Below the pieces are notes generated by a model that did not search any database, was not told the origin of the DNA, and worked only from the letters and a program-made list of their open reading frames with translations. A stretch of 14,743 nt of DNA from NCBI GenBank assembly GCA_937927885.1, contig CALEZJ010000274.1, positions 1-14,743 of the forward strand, in the 5' to 3' direction. Below, piece by piece: positions 6,834 through 14,240 of this stretch (within the stretch, counting starts at the first letter, position 1; each line of letters begins with the position of its first letter). The position numbers were made by a program, and so were the translations under genes. Source of the DNA: an uncultured Paracoccaceae bacterium. Lineage in GTDB: Bacteria; Pseudomonadota; Alphaproteobacteria; Rhodobacterales; Rhodobacteraceae.

Positions 6834-7037
6834 ATGCTCCGTCAGACCATTCCCGCCCATTGTCCAGCCTGCGGCGCAGCCGTGCCCGGGGCAGCGGCCG
6901 GGCGCTGTCCGTCCTGCCGGGTCCGATTCGCGGCGGATTCTCGTTGGTCTTTGCAGGGGACCCGCTGCCACGCGCCGGGTTGCGTGGAGGATCAGGGAAG
7001 GCGCGGAGGGATACCGATGAACTCGCGAGGGGCTTGA
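6834..7037 (+). CDS. Small zinc-ribbon ORF
   Basis: A 67-residue frame starts at ATG 6834, preceded by AAGAGGAG, and lies 25 bp after the Rnk gene. Cys10, Cys13, Cys25 and Cys28 (CPAC and CPSC, 11 residues apart) form a typical zinc-ribbon metal site. After about residue 36 the sequence becomes basic and featureless (QGTRCHAPGCVEDQGRRGGI). Its last 46 bases run antisense into the 3' end of the SDR gene, which converges from the other strand. The N-terminal half and the start look genuine. The C-terminal half may be read-through into sequence brought next to it by a rearrangement. It was probably co-transcribed with the Rnk pair. Function unknown. Confidence 0.55.
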   Translation: MLRQTIPAHCPACGAAVPGAAAGRCPSCRVRFAADSRWSLQGTRCHAPGCVEDQGRRGGIPMNSRGA

Positions 7038-7876
7038 GGCAGTTCCTGCGCGATGGCCTCGGCTTCCCACCCACCGGGCATCAGGCGGACCCGTGTCTCG
7101 GAGGGATGAGCCCAGATCGACAGCCGGTCGCCACCGATGCCAAGGCATTGTCCGGTTATTGCACGCCCTGCGTCCGAGGCGAGGAAGATGACCAGCGGGG
7201 CCACATCCTCGGGGGTGCCGATGCCATCGGCGCGCAGGCCGGGATTCAGGCCCTCGCCCCGGTCCAGCTCGGCATGCGCTTCGGCCAGAGCGGGCATGGT
7301 CGCTGTCATCCGGGTCAGGGCGGTGGGGATGATCGCGTTGACAGCGATGCCATCGCGCGCCAGTTCCAGCGCCCATGTTTTCATCATGCCGACAATCCCG
7401 GCCTTGGCTGCGGAATAAGCGCTTTGCCCGAAGTTCCCCATCTGCCCGGCGGGGGATCCTGCGAGGATCAGCACCCCACCGCCTCCTTGCGCGCGAAACT
7501 GCCGCGCGGCGGCTCGGCCGCACTGGAAAGTACCTTTCAGATGCGTACCGATAACCAGATCAAAGGCAGAGTCCTCGGTCTTCCACAGGACGGAGTCGCG
7601 CAACACTCCGGCATTGGAAAAAAAGGCATCGAGCCGACCAAAGGCGGTGATGGCGCGGTTCACGCAGGCTTCCGCCGCGCCTTCGGTGACGATTGCCGCG
7701 ACCTGCACGGCGGCCTGTCCACCGGCGTCCACGATCGCCTGCGCCACGGCTTCAGCCGCGCTGGCATCCAGGTCATTCACAACCACCCGCGCCCCCGCGC
7801 GAGCAGCGGCAAATGCCGTCGCCCGCCCGATTCCCAGCCCCGCACCGGTGATGACCAGCACCTTGCCATCCAGCAT
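6992..7876 (-). CDS. SDR-family dehydrogenase, probably 3-hydroxyacyl-CoA type
   Basis: A 294-residue short-chain dehydrogenase/reductase. The cofactor loop TGAGLGIG is at 10-17, and Asp35 after the second strand (VVVNDLD) favours NAD over NADP. SNAG lies at 87-90, Ser141 and YSAAK (Tyr154, Lys158) form the catalytic set. The usual catalytic Asn position reads THLKGTF (111-117), as in the HSD17B4/multifunctional-enzyme-like branch. The C-terminus extends about 40 residues past a typical SDR core (GDRLSIWAHPSE onward), also seen in hydroxyacyl-CoA dehydrogenases of that branch. ATG 7876-7874 directly follows the TGA of the hydratase gene (TGAATG), with AAGGGGG upstream, so the two are translationally coupled. 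Position after a ligase and a hydratase suggests oxidation of a 3-hydroxyacyl-CoA; the exact substrate is unknown. Confidence 0.85.
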   Translation of the reverse strand: MLDGKVLVITGAGLGIGRATAFAAARAGARVVVNDLDASAAEAVAQAIVDAGGQAAVQVAAIVTEGAAEACVNRAITAFGRLDAFFSNAGVLRDSVLWKTEDSAFDLVIGTHLKGTFQCGRAAARQFRAQGGGGVLILAGSPAGQMGNFGQSAYSAAKAGIVGMMKTWALELARDGIAVNAIIPTALTRMTATMPALAEAHAELDRGEGLNPGLRADGIGTPEDVAPLVIFLASDAGRAITGQCLGIGGDRLSIWAHPSETRVRLMPGGWEAEAIAQELPQAPREFIGIPPRLP

Positions 7877-8686
7877 TCAAACCCCCTTATACACCGGCGC
7901 ACGTTTCTGCATGAAGGCGCGTGGCCCCTCTCGCGCGTCTTCAGTCGCCATGACAATGGACTTCGCCGTATCCTCGAGGGCATAGCCCCGGTCCAGCGTC
8001 AGGCCGCTGGCCGCTGTCACCGTGCGCTTGATCTCTTGCACGGCGACGGGGGCATTGGCGGCGATGCGGTGGGCGATTTCCAGCGCAGCAGGCAGCAGGG
8101 CGGCCGGTTCGACAATCCGGCTGATGAGGCCCGCGCGCAGGGCGGATTCGGCGTCGATGGCAGCGCCAGTCAGCAGCATCTCCATGGCCAGCGCATGGGG
8201 TATCTGGCGCGGCAGGCGCACCAGCGCGCCGGCAAAAGGGATCACTCCCCGTGCGGCCTCGGGGAGGGCAAAGCGCGCACCCGGAACGGCGAGGCGAATG
8301 TCGGTGCCCAAAAGCACCTCCATCCCGCCGGCCATGCAGGCGCCGTTGACGGCCGCGATCACTGGCTTCAGCATCTCGAAGCCGCGAAAGGCGATGCGGG
8401 TATCGATGCCCCGGTCGGCCAGAAAACGGTGATCCCAATCGGTTTCCGGCTGCCGCGCGCCGGACAATAGCGGGAGGGCAAGGGCCAGATCGCCGCCCGA
8501 GCAGAAGGCTTTGTCGCCCGCACCGGTCAGGATCACCGCGCGGACACCGGGGTCGGCGGCGGCGGCGTCGATCGCATCGGCCAGCCTACAGGTCAGTTCA
8601 GGACTCAGCGCATTGCGCGCCTCGGGGCGGTTCAGCGTCAGGATCGTCACCGCGCCCTGACGATCGATCAACAGGGGCGCGCTCAT
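7877..8686 (-). CDS. Enoyl-CoA hydratase/isomerase (crotonase family)
   Basis: A 269-residue crotonase. The oxyanion-hole segments are KAFCSGGD (59-66) and NGACMAGG (114-121). Both glutamates that activate water in hydratases are present: Glu123 in GGMEVLLGTDI and Glu143 in FALPEAARGVIP. This favours true hydratase (or hydratase/lyase) activity over a diverged isomerase. The C-terminal helices include VQEIKRTV and end in EGPRAFMQKRAPVYKG, typical of the family. The start ATG 8686-8684 overlaps the ligase stop as ATGA, indicating tight coupling; an in-frame extension upstream would run through the ligase 3' end and is not supported. It is expected to hydrate the unsaturated CoA thioester made in this pathway. 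A retro-aldol or lyase role, as in hydroxycinnamoyl-CoA hydratase-lyase, cannot be excluded. Confidence 0.9.
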   Translation of the reverse strand: MSAPLLIDRQGAVTILTLNRPEARNALSPELTCRLADAIDAAAADPGVRAVILTGAGDKAFCSGGDLALALPLLSGARQPETDWDHRFLADRGIDTRIAFRGFEMLKPVIAAVNGACMAGGMEVLLGTDIRLAVPGARFALPEAARGVIPFAGALVRLPRQIPHALAMEMLLTGAAIDAESALRAGLISRIVEPAALLPAALEIAHRIAANAPVAVQEIKRTVTAASGLTLDRGYALEDTAKSIVMATEDAREGPRAFMQKRAPVYKGV

Positions 8687-10344
8687 GCGCGCACCGGGCG
8701 CAGCGATCCGTCCGCGATCGCCGCCGCCGCCTGCTGGCGCAGGGCGAATTTCTGGATCTTTCCATTGGCGGTCATCGGCAATTCCCCCAGAACTTGCACA
8801 TATTTCGGCATCTTGTGTCGGGCCATGTGCTGACGGCAATGGGCTTGCAGCGCCTCGGGCGTGGCTTGCGCCCCCTCACGCAGCACCACGAAAGCGCAAC
8901 TTTCCTCGCCCAGATCCGGATCGGGCACGCCAACCACCTGCGCCTGACTGACGGCGGGGTGGTCAAGCAGGCATTCCTCGAGTTCGACCGGATAGACGTT
9001 CTCGCCGCCCCGGATGATCATGTCCTTCAGCCGCCCGACAATACGCAGATGCCCGGTTTCTTCCAGCACCGCCAGATCGCCCGAGTGCAGCCAGCCGTCC
9101 GCATCAATCGTCTCGGCGGTCTTCTCGGGCATGTCGAAGTAACCCGCCATGGTCAGATACCCCCGGATGCACAACTCGCCCGCCTCGCCAAGCGCTTTCG
9201 TCGCACCGGTTTCAGGATCGGCAATGCGCAGTTCCGTGTGCGGCAGTGGGGTACCGGCGGTACCGACGCGGGTTTCCAGCGAGTCGCTGTCGCGCGTCTG
9301 GGTGATGATCGGGCTGCATTCGGTCATGCCCATGATGATCAAGGGCTCACCGCCGGTCTGCTCGCGCATTTGCAGCATCAGGCTGGGCGGAATGCTCGTG
9401 CCACCGGTCACGACCCGGCGCAACGCACGGGGCGCAGCAGACCAGTCGGGGTGTTCCAGCATGCGCACCATCATGGTGGGGACCGCATTGACAAGGCTGG
9501 GGCGGAACTGCGCCCAGAGCGCCAGCATGCGCGCGGGATCAAACGCGTCCATGGTCACCAGATGCCCACCTGAGGCTGCCATGGCCATGACGTTGCACAC
9601 GCAACCCGCGGTGTGAAACAACGGCATTGCCGACAACATCGTGTCACCGGGACCATAGCCTCCCCGGTCCGCCATCAGCCGGGCGTTGTTGACGGTGCCG
9701 TGGTGGCGCAACATGGCGCCCTTAGGCTTGCCGGTGGTGCCACTGGTGTACTGGATCTGCGCGACATCGCGCGGGTTTACGGCGGCTTGCCGGGCGGCGC
9801 GCAAGGAGTCCGAGGTTCTGTCGCCAAGTGCCAGAAGATCCGCGAAGGACAGAGCTCCAGCCATCTCGCCCTCGCCGATGCGGCACAGGCGGGTCAGCGA
9901 CGGCAGATCGGCGGCAAGTGCCGCCAGGTCGGCGGCAATATCGCTGCCGCGATATCCTGTGACAGCGAACAGCCCGCTCACCTGTCCCTGCGTCAACACA
10001 TAGGCCAGTTCACTGCGCTTCAGCGCCGGGTTCACCGTGACCAGCACCGCCCCGACCTTGGCCAGCGCGTATTCCAGCAGCACCCACTCGGCACAGTTCG
10101 GTGCCATGACCGCCACCCGGTCGCCGGCCGCGACGCCCCAGCCAATCAACCCGCGCGCCAATCGGTCGGCGTCGGCCCGCAGCATGGCATAGGTCCATGT
10201 CGTCAGCAGGTCTTTCGAGCGGTCGTCCACCGTGACGGCGGGACGGTCCGCGAATGCCTCGGCCTGCCGATCAAGAAGATCGCCCAGAGTGAGTTCCAAC
10301 AGGGCGGGACCGTTCGGATCGGCGGGCCAGAGAGCGGGCGGCAT
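8683..10344 (-). CDS. Acyl-CoA synthetase (AMP-forming), fatty-acid/aryl-acid type
   Basis: A 553-residue ANL-superfamily ligase that adenylates a carboxylate with ATP and transfers it to CoA. The motifs appear in order: P-loop YTSGTTGKPKG (199-209), MPLFHTAG (240-247), MGMTECSP (338-345), DGWLHSGDLA (416-425), the hinge GRLKDMIIRGGENVYP (437-452) and the catalytic-lysine region PMTANGKIQK (523-532, Lys529). ATG 10344-10342 is chosen because GAAGGAG precedes it by about 6 bases and the product begins just before the usual N-terminal domain; the frame itself is open to 10518. It is the first gene of the minus-strand operon ligase-hydratase-SDR, with its own promoter in the divergent region. 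Motifs resemble fatty-acyl-CoA ligases (fadD-like), but the neighbouring TRAP system suggests a small water-soluble carboxylate. Confidence 0.92.
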   Translation of the reverse strand: MPPALWPADPNGPALLELTLGDLLDRQAEAFADRPAVTVDDRSKDLLTTWTYAMLRADADRLARGLIGWGVAAGDRVAVMAPNCAEWVLLEYALAKVGAVLVTVNPALKRSELAYVLTQGQVSGLFAVTGYRGSDIAADLAALAADLPSLTRLCRIGEGEMAGALSFADLLALGDRTSDSLRAARQAAVNPRDVAQIQYTSGTTGKPKGAMLRHHGTVNNARLMADRGGYGPGDTMLSAMPLFHTAGCVCNVMAMAASGGHLVTMDAFDPARMLALWAQFRPSLVNAVPTMMVRMLEHPDWSAAPRALRRVVTGGTSIPPSLMLQMREQTGGEPLIIMGMTECSPIITQTRDSDSLETRVGTAGTPLPHTELRIADPETGATKALGEAGELCIRGYLTMAGYFDMPEKTAETIDADGWLHSGDLAVLEETGHLRIVGRLKDMIIRGGENVYPVELEECLLDHPAVSQAQVVGVPDPDLGEESCAFVVLREGAQATPEALQAHCRQHMARHKMPKYVQVLGELPMTANGKIQKFALRQQAAAAIADGSLRPVRA

Positions 10345-10384
10345 GGGTGGCTCCTTCGGCAGGACTGGACAGGTCAGTTTTAGG

Positions 10385-10413
10385 GTGATAACGAATTGTT
10401 CGACGTCAATCAA
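10385..10413 (-). promoter_or_regulatory. Promoter of the ligase operon with embedded MarR-type operator
   Basis: On the minus strand TTGATT (10413-10408) and TATCAC (10390-10385) are separated by exactly 17 bases, each matching consensus at four of six positions. The inverted repeat ATTG-N8-CAAT (10395-10410) lies across the spacer and the edge of the -35 box. MarR-family repressors bind short imperfect palindromes of about this size, and a MarR gene starts 32 bases away in the opposite direction. Repression of the ligase operon, and perhaps of marR itself, is inferred. Confidence 0.45.
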
Positions 10414-10441
10414 TACACCTGAGATCAATGCGAGGATCCAC

Positions 10442-10924
10442 ATGCAGCCCGCCGCCATCCTGACCGGCGATTCGGACGCGCCGCTCCCGCTGCAAGACGG
10501 GCTCGCGCCCAGCATCAACTTTCGCCTGCGGATGGCGCAGATCCTGGCCTACAAGAGCTTCGAGGCGCGGGTGCCCGACCACGGCGGGGCCGCGCGCTAT
10601 CTCGGGCTTTTGTCGATCATCTGCGCCAACCCCGGCCAGCCCCAGCACCGCCTGGCCGAGGCCGTTGGCCTGCAACGCTCCAGCCTGGTGCCGATTCTGG
10701 ACAAGATGGAGGAGGCGGGGATTCTGGAGCGCCGCGCGGTGCAGGGCGACCGGCGCGCGAATGCGGTCTGGGCCACAGAACATGGTCAGGCCGTTGTGGC
10801 CGATCTGACGGCTCAGGCCCAAGACATCGAGACCCTGACCCTGACCGGGTTGAGCACGCAGGAGGTGGAGACCCTGCGAGGACTGCTCGACACGGTCATC
10901 GACAACCTGCGCCGCATCGGCTGA
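10442..10924 (+). CDS. MarR-family transcriptional regulator
   Basis: The 160-residue product has the MarR layout. An N-terminal dimerisation helix (about 20-45, LAPSINFRLRMAQILAYKSF) precedes a winged helix-turn-helix at about 50-112: RYLGLLSIICANPGQPQHRL, AEAVGLQRSSLVPILDKMEE (recognition helix) and a wing GDRRANAVWATEHG. C-terminal dimerisation helices end in LRGLLDTVIDNLRRIG. The start ATG 10442 has GAGG about 8 bases upstream; a longer frame reaches back into the ligase gene and is not supported. It is divergent from the acyl-CoA ligase and 60 bp upstream of dctP on the same strand, so it may control both arms of the locus. MarR proteins beside CoA ligases commonly respond to aromatic acids or their CoA esters, which would fit here as inference. 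Confidence 0.87.
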   Translation: MQPAAILTGDSDAPLPLQDGLAPSINFRLRMAQILAYKSFEARVPDHGGAARYLGLLSIICANPGQPQHRLAEAVGLQRSSLVPILDKMEEAGILERRAVQGDRRANAVWATEHGQAVVADLTAQAQDIETLTLTGLSTQEVETLRGLLDTVIDNLRRIG

Positions 10925-10984
10925 GCGCGGCAATGCCATCGGTCCGGGGCAATTCGCGCCGGGCTGTCAAACGGGAGGAAGACC

Positions 10985-12007
10985 ATGACTGCCAAGATCT
11001 GGGCGGCTGCTGCCGCCATTGGGGCCACTGCCGCCGCCGCGCAGGCGCAGGAAGTGACCCTCGCCCTGTCGCACTGGGTTCCGCCGGTGCACATGCTGCA
11101 CACCAACGGGATGACCCAATGGGCCGAATCCATCGCTGCCGCCTCGAACGGGCGCATCGCGGTCGAGATTTTCCCGGCCCAGCAACTGGGCTCGGCTCCC
11201 GACCATTATGACATGGCGCGTGACGGGATCGTCGACATCGGCTTTGTGAACCCCGGCTATCAGGCCGGCCGTTTCCCAATCATCGCGGCAGCGGAACTGC
11301 CCTTCATGGTGTCCAACGCCACCACCGCCAGCCGCGCGCTGCATGAATGGTACATGCAGTACGCTCAGCAAGAGATGGGCGATGTGCATGTCTGCCTGGT
11401 GCACCTGCACGATCCCGGCACGTTCCACGGCACCTCGGGACCGATGGGATCGCCCACCAACTATGTCGGCAAGAACGTCCGCCCGCCGCAGGGCACGATT
11501 GCCCGGCTGATCGGCATGATGGGCGGCAGCCCGGTGCAGGTGCCGGTGCCGGAAATGCGCGCGATCCTGTCGTCGGGCGGAGCTGATGTGACCTCGGGGC
11601 CGTGGAACAGTCTGCTCCTGTTCAACGTGGCCGATATCGTCACGCATCATCTGGATATGCCGCTCTACTCGGTGGCCTTTGTCTATGCGATCAACCTGAC
11701 TACCTACAACGGGCTGTCGGCCGAGAACCGCGCCGTTATCGACGCGCATTGCACGCCCGAATGGTCGCAGCAGATCGCAACTCCCTGGGCCGAGCAGGAA
11801 TCGGGCTCGCGTGCGACCATCGAGGCGATGCCGGGGCATGTAATGCATGTTCCGACCGAGGCCGAAATGGCGGAATGGCGAGCACTGTCGGACACTCTGC
11901 GCGCCGAATGGGCCGTGAATGCAGCGGCGGCCGGTGTGGCCGATCCGCAGGCGGCGCTGGCCGATCTGGTGGCGCGTCTGGCGGCGGTCGGCGGCGGGGC
12001 CGAGTAA
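10985..12007 (+). CDS. dctP: TRAP transporter substrate-binding protein (DctP family)
   Basis: The 340-residue product is the periplasmic receptor of a tripartite ATP-independent transporter. A signal peptide of about 21 residues ends in AQA before QEVTLALSHW. The mature protein starts with the family's first strand (VTLALSHWVPPVHMLHTNGM), followed by GRIAVEIFPAQQLG, and GIVDIGFVNPGYQAGRFP. GKNVRPPQG (162-170) contains Arg166 at the position where most TRAP receptors bind the substrate carboxylate. VPVPEMRAILSSGGADVTSG forms the next core region. GGGAGGAAG upstream of ATG 10985 is a strong ribosome binding site. An unusual His-rich stretch (VHLHDPGTFHG, 139-149; HH at 221-222) might contribute to ligand specificity. 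Substrate is unknown; organic or aromatic carboxylates are most likely given the adjacent CoA ligase operon. Confidence 0.92.
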   Translation: MTAKIWAAAAAIGATAAAAQAQEVTLALSHWVPPVHMLHTNGMTQWAESIAAASNGRIAVEIFPAQQLGSAPDHYDMARDGIVDIGFVNPGYQAGRFPIIAAAELPFMVSNATTASRALHEWYMQYAQQEMGDVHVCLVHLHDPGTFHGTSGPMGSPTNYVGKNVRPPQGTIARLIGMMGGSPVQVPVPEMRAILSSGGADVTSGPWNSLLLFNVADIVTHHLDMPLYSVAFVYAINLTTYNGLSAENRAVIDAHCTPEWSQQIATPWAEQESGSRATIEAMPGHVMHVPTEAEMAEWRALSDTLRAEWAVNAAAAGVADPQAALADLVARLAAVGGGAE

Positions 12008-12014
12008 CTCTTTG

Positions 12015-12040
12015 CGGCGGGCACCTCGGGGTGCCCGCCG
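12015..12040 (+). terminator. Strong intercistronic hairpin between dctP and dctQ
   Basis: CGGCGGGCACC (12015-12025) and GGTGCCCGCCG (12030-12040) form a perfect 11-bp GC-rich stem with a four-base TCGG loop, beginning 8 bases after the dctP stop. No T-run follows, so it is more likely an RNA-stabilising or partial attenuating element than a full terminator. It would allow the periplasmic receptor to be made in excess of the membrane subunits. Confidence 0.7.
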
Positions 12041-12064
12041 TCGCCCTTGCCCGGACATAGCCCC

Positions 12065-12592
12065 ATGAAACGTGCGCTTGATCTGTTTTGCCGCAGCGTC
12101 GAAACCATCGCCGGTGTCCTGCTCGGTGCGGTGACGGTGCTGGTCGTGGTGTCCACGCTGGGTCGCTATTTGCTGGCCTGGCCGGTGCCCGACAGTTTCG
12201 ACCTTTCTCGACTGTTGCTTGGCGCCTGCCTGGCATGGGGCTTTGCCGTGATCGGCCTGCGCGGAGGGCATATCCAGGTGGATCTGGTGGCCGAAGCCGT
12301 CGGCCCGCGCCTGCGCCGCGCCATCGATGGGTTCGCCTGGGGGCTTTTGTGGTTGATGGCGGCCTTGCTGACCTGGAAGATGTTCGGCCGGGTGAGCAGC
12401 GCCCTGGTCTCTGGCGAGACCACGTTTGACCTGCGTCTGCCGATCTGGCCGTTTCTGGGGCTGATCTGGGCGGGTATCGCGGTCAGCCTTGTCACCATTG
12501 GCGTGAAGGTTCTGGGCATCACGACCGGGCGCGACTCAGTCATTTCCGCGGATGGCATCGAATTGGAGGAAGCAAAACGTGGCCTACGCTGA
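12065..12592 (+). CDS. dctQ: TRAP transporter small membrane subunit (DctQ family)
   Basis: The 175-residue product has the four membrane helices of DctQ subunits, at about residues 13-35, 47-65, 87-108 and 127-150. The conserved region around the second helix reads WGFAVIGLRGGHIQVDLV (58-75), corresponding to the family's A..G..LR...H..VD pattern. It pairs with DctM to form the membrane complex of the TRAP importer. ATG 12065 has only a weak ribosome binding site, and a TTG at 12047 is a possible alternative. The dctQ stop lies 14 bases inside dctM, so translation of the two membrane subunits is coupled, in contrast to the hairpin separating dctP. Confidence 0.88.
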   Translation: MKRALDLFCRSVETIAGVLLGAVTVLVVVSTLGRYLLAWPVPDSFDLSRLLLGACLAWGFAVIGLRGGHIQVDLVAEAVGPRLRRAIDGFAWGLLWLMAALLTWKMFGRVSSALVSGETTFDLRLPIWPFLGLIWAGIAVSLVTIGVKVLGITTGRDSVISADGIELEEAKRGLR

Positions 12593-13871
12593 TCTCGTCG
12601 CCATCGGCGGTTTTGTCGCCCTGTTCGCCATGCTGCTGTTGCGCGTGCCGATCGGCGTGGCACTGGGGCTGGTGGGGATCGGCGGCTTTGCCGCGATCCG
12701 GGGCTGGACCCCGGCGCTGAACCTGCTGGCAACGTCGCCCATCCGGGTGCTGACGGACTTCCACCTTTCGTTGGTGGTATTCTTCATCCTGATGGGTTCC
12801 TTCGCCACCAACTCCGGCATGAGCCGCGAGATGTTCCGCGCCGCGAATGCCTGGTTGGGCGCGTTCAAGGGCGGCGTGGCGATGTCGACCATCGCCGCCT
12901 GCGCCGGGTTCGCCGCAATCTGCGGCAGTTCGGTAGCGACCGCCGCCACGATGACGCGCATCGCGCTGCCGGAAATGCGGCGGCTGGGCTACCGCGACGA
13001 CACCGCAACCGGAGTTATCGCCGCAGGCGGGACACTGGGCATCATGATCCCGCCGTCTGTGGTGATGGTGATCTATGCCTATATCACCGAGACCGACGTG
13101 TCGAAGCTGTTCATCGCCGGGATCGTGCCTGGGTTGCTGGCGGTGCTCATGTACATGGCGACCGTGCTGGTCGCCCACCGCCGGGGCCTGCCTCCTGGCG
13201 CGCCCTTCGTGCTGCGCGACGCGATGGCGGCGCTGTCGGGCGTGTGGGCCGTGGCACTTTTGTTCATCGCCGTGATCGGCGCCATCTACCTGGGCGTCGC
13301 CACACCGACCGAGGCCTCGGCGCTGGGGGCCCTGACGACGCTGCTGATCGGCGTGGCGCGGGGGCAGTTGTCGGCCCGGATGATCCGCCATTGCCTGGTC
13401 GAGTCCCTGCGCACATCGGTCAGCGTGTTCACCGTTCTGATCGGCGCGGTGCTGTTCGGCTATTTCCTGGCAATCACCCGCAGCCCGCAAAAGCTGACGC
13501 AATGGCTGGTCTCGCTGGACCTCTCAGCGCATGGCACGCTGGCCCTGATCCTGATCGCCTTCGTGATCGCCGGTTGCATTCTGGATACGATGGCGATGAT
13601 CCTGCTTCTGGTGCCCATCGTGTTTCCGGTGGTGATGCACCTGGGCTTTGATCCGATCTGGTTCGGGATCATCATCGTGATGGTTGCCGAACTGGGGATG
13701 ATCACCCCGCCGGTCGGGATCAACGTGTTCGTCATCAACACGATTGCGCGCGATGTGTCGCTGCCCACGGTTTTTCGTGGTGTGCTGCCCTTCATCGGGA
13801 CGGATCTGATCCGGCTTGTCCTGCTGGTGCTGTTTCCCGGACTGGTGCTGTTCCTGCCATCGACGATGTAG
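12579..13871 (+). CDS. dctM: TRAP transporter large membrane subunit (DctM family)
   Basis: The 430-residue product is the ion-coupled permease subunit. It starts at GTG 12579, preceded by GGAGGAAG (12565-12572), giving MAYADLVAIGGF. An upstream ATG at 12552 lacks a ribosome binding site. Typical DctM segments are visible: LLRVPIGVALGLVG (20-33), FFILMGSFATNSGMS (68-82), AAICGSSVATAATM (112-125), IAAGGTLGIMIPPSVVMVIY (147-166), and the repeat-related C-terminal half with GMITPPVGINVFVIN. Roughly a dozen hydrophobic helices are expected and the length is standard for the family. It is the last gene of the + strand operon, followed 16 bases later by a hairpin. It is expected to work with Na+ gradients as characterised TRAP systems do. 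Confidence 0.94.
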   Translation: MAYADLVAIGGFVALFAMLLLRVPIGVALGLVGIGGFAAIRGWTPALNLLATSPIRVLTDFHLSLVVFFILMGSFATNSGMSREMFRAANAWLGAFKGGVAMSTIAACAGFAAICGSSVATAATMTRIALPEMRRLGYRDDTATGVIAAGGTLGIMIPPSVVMVIYAYITETDVSKLFIAGIVPGLLAVLMYMATVLVAHRRGLPPGAPFVLRDAMAALSGVWAVALLFIAVIGAIYLGVATPTEASALGALTTLLIGVARGQLSARMIRHCLVESLRTSVSVFTVLIGAVLFGYFLAITRSPQKLTQWLVSLDLSAHGTLALILIAFVIAGCILDTMAMILLLVPIVFPVVMHLGFDPIWFGIIIVMVAELGMITPPVGINVFVINTIARDVSLPTVFRGVLPFIGTDLIRLVLLVLFPGLVLFLPSTM

Positions 13872-13886
13872 TCGCTTCGACTTCTT

Positions 13887-13913
13887 GCGCTCGCATCGCA
13901 CGATGCTCAGCGC
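13887..13913 (+). terminator. Candidate terminator after dctM
   Basis: GCGCT (13887-13891) pairs with AGCGC (13909-13913), and GCATC (13893-13897) with GATGC (13902-13906), around a GCAC loop. The two stems are interrupted by a small bulge (C versus TC). It starts 16 bases after the dctM stop and is followed by TTCTC rather than a long T-run, so termination strength is uncertain. Confidence 0.45.
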
Positions 13914-14240
13914 TTCTCGGGTTGATGTGGCAAGGAATGCCGTTGCATCAATGCCTGGCGCCCGTGCGCCACATGACCATCAAGGTCTTCGCCATCTGGC
14001 GACCACGTCTTTCGAAACCTCGGAAAGGGTCCATTCGACCTTCGCCTCAGGTCTTGGACACGACATGCCACCGACGGAACCCTTTGGGAACCATCAAGCA
14101 TCATGCCAAAAACCTGACGGTTGGACATTGGAAGCGTTCCGGGGGCGCCAGTGTCTCCATCGACCTGTCTGACACAGCATTTGGGTGCCTGCCCACCGTA
14201 GCTCTGTCCAACGCCCGATCATACCGCCCCAGGAGTCGCC
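13914..14240. other. Spacer between dctM and the TIGR02444-type gene
   Basis: About 330 bases between two converging genes. Short open frames occur on both strands (for example 13907-14128 on the minus strand), but none has a ribosome binding site or a recognisable product. I see no clear insertion-sequence ends, RNA gene or repeats here. It may contain decayed sequence that I cannot assign. Confidence 0.45.

Noticed and set aside
6860..8470. A 536-codon open frame on the + strand
   Set aside because: It lies antisense to the SDR and enoyl-CoA hydratase genes, whose catalytic motifs are complete; long antisense frames are expected in GC-rich DNA.
10967..12271. A 434-codon open frame on the minus strand rich in His, Arg and Gly
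   Set aside because: It is the mirror of dctP and dctQ; composition and lack of motifs mark it as a shadow.
12540..13502. A 320-codon minus-strand frame rich in His, Gln and Arg
   Set aside because: It is antisense to dctM, which is intact and has standard family segments.
13907..14128. Possible insertion-sequence fragment between dctM and the TIGR02444-type gene
   Set aside because: I could not match any frame to a transposase and saw no terminal inverted repeats.
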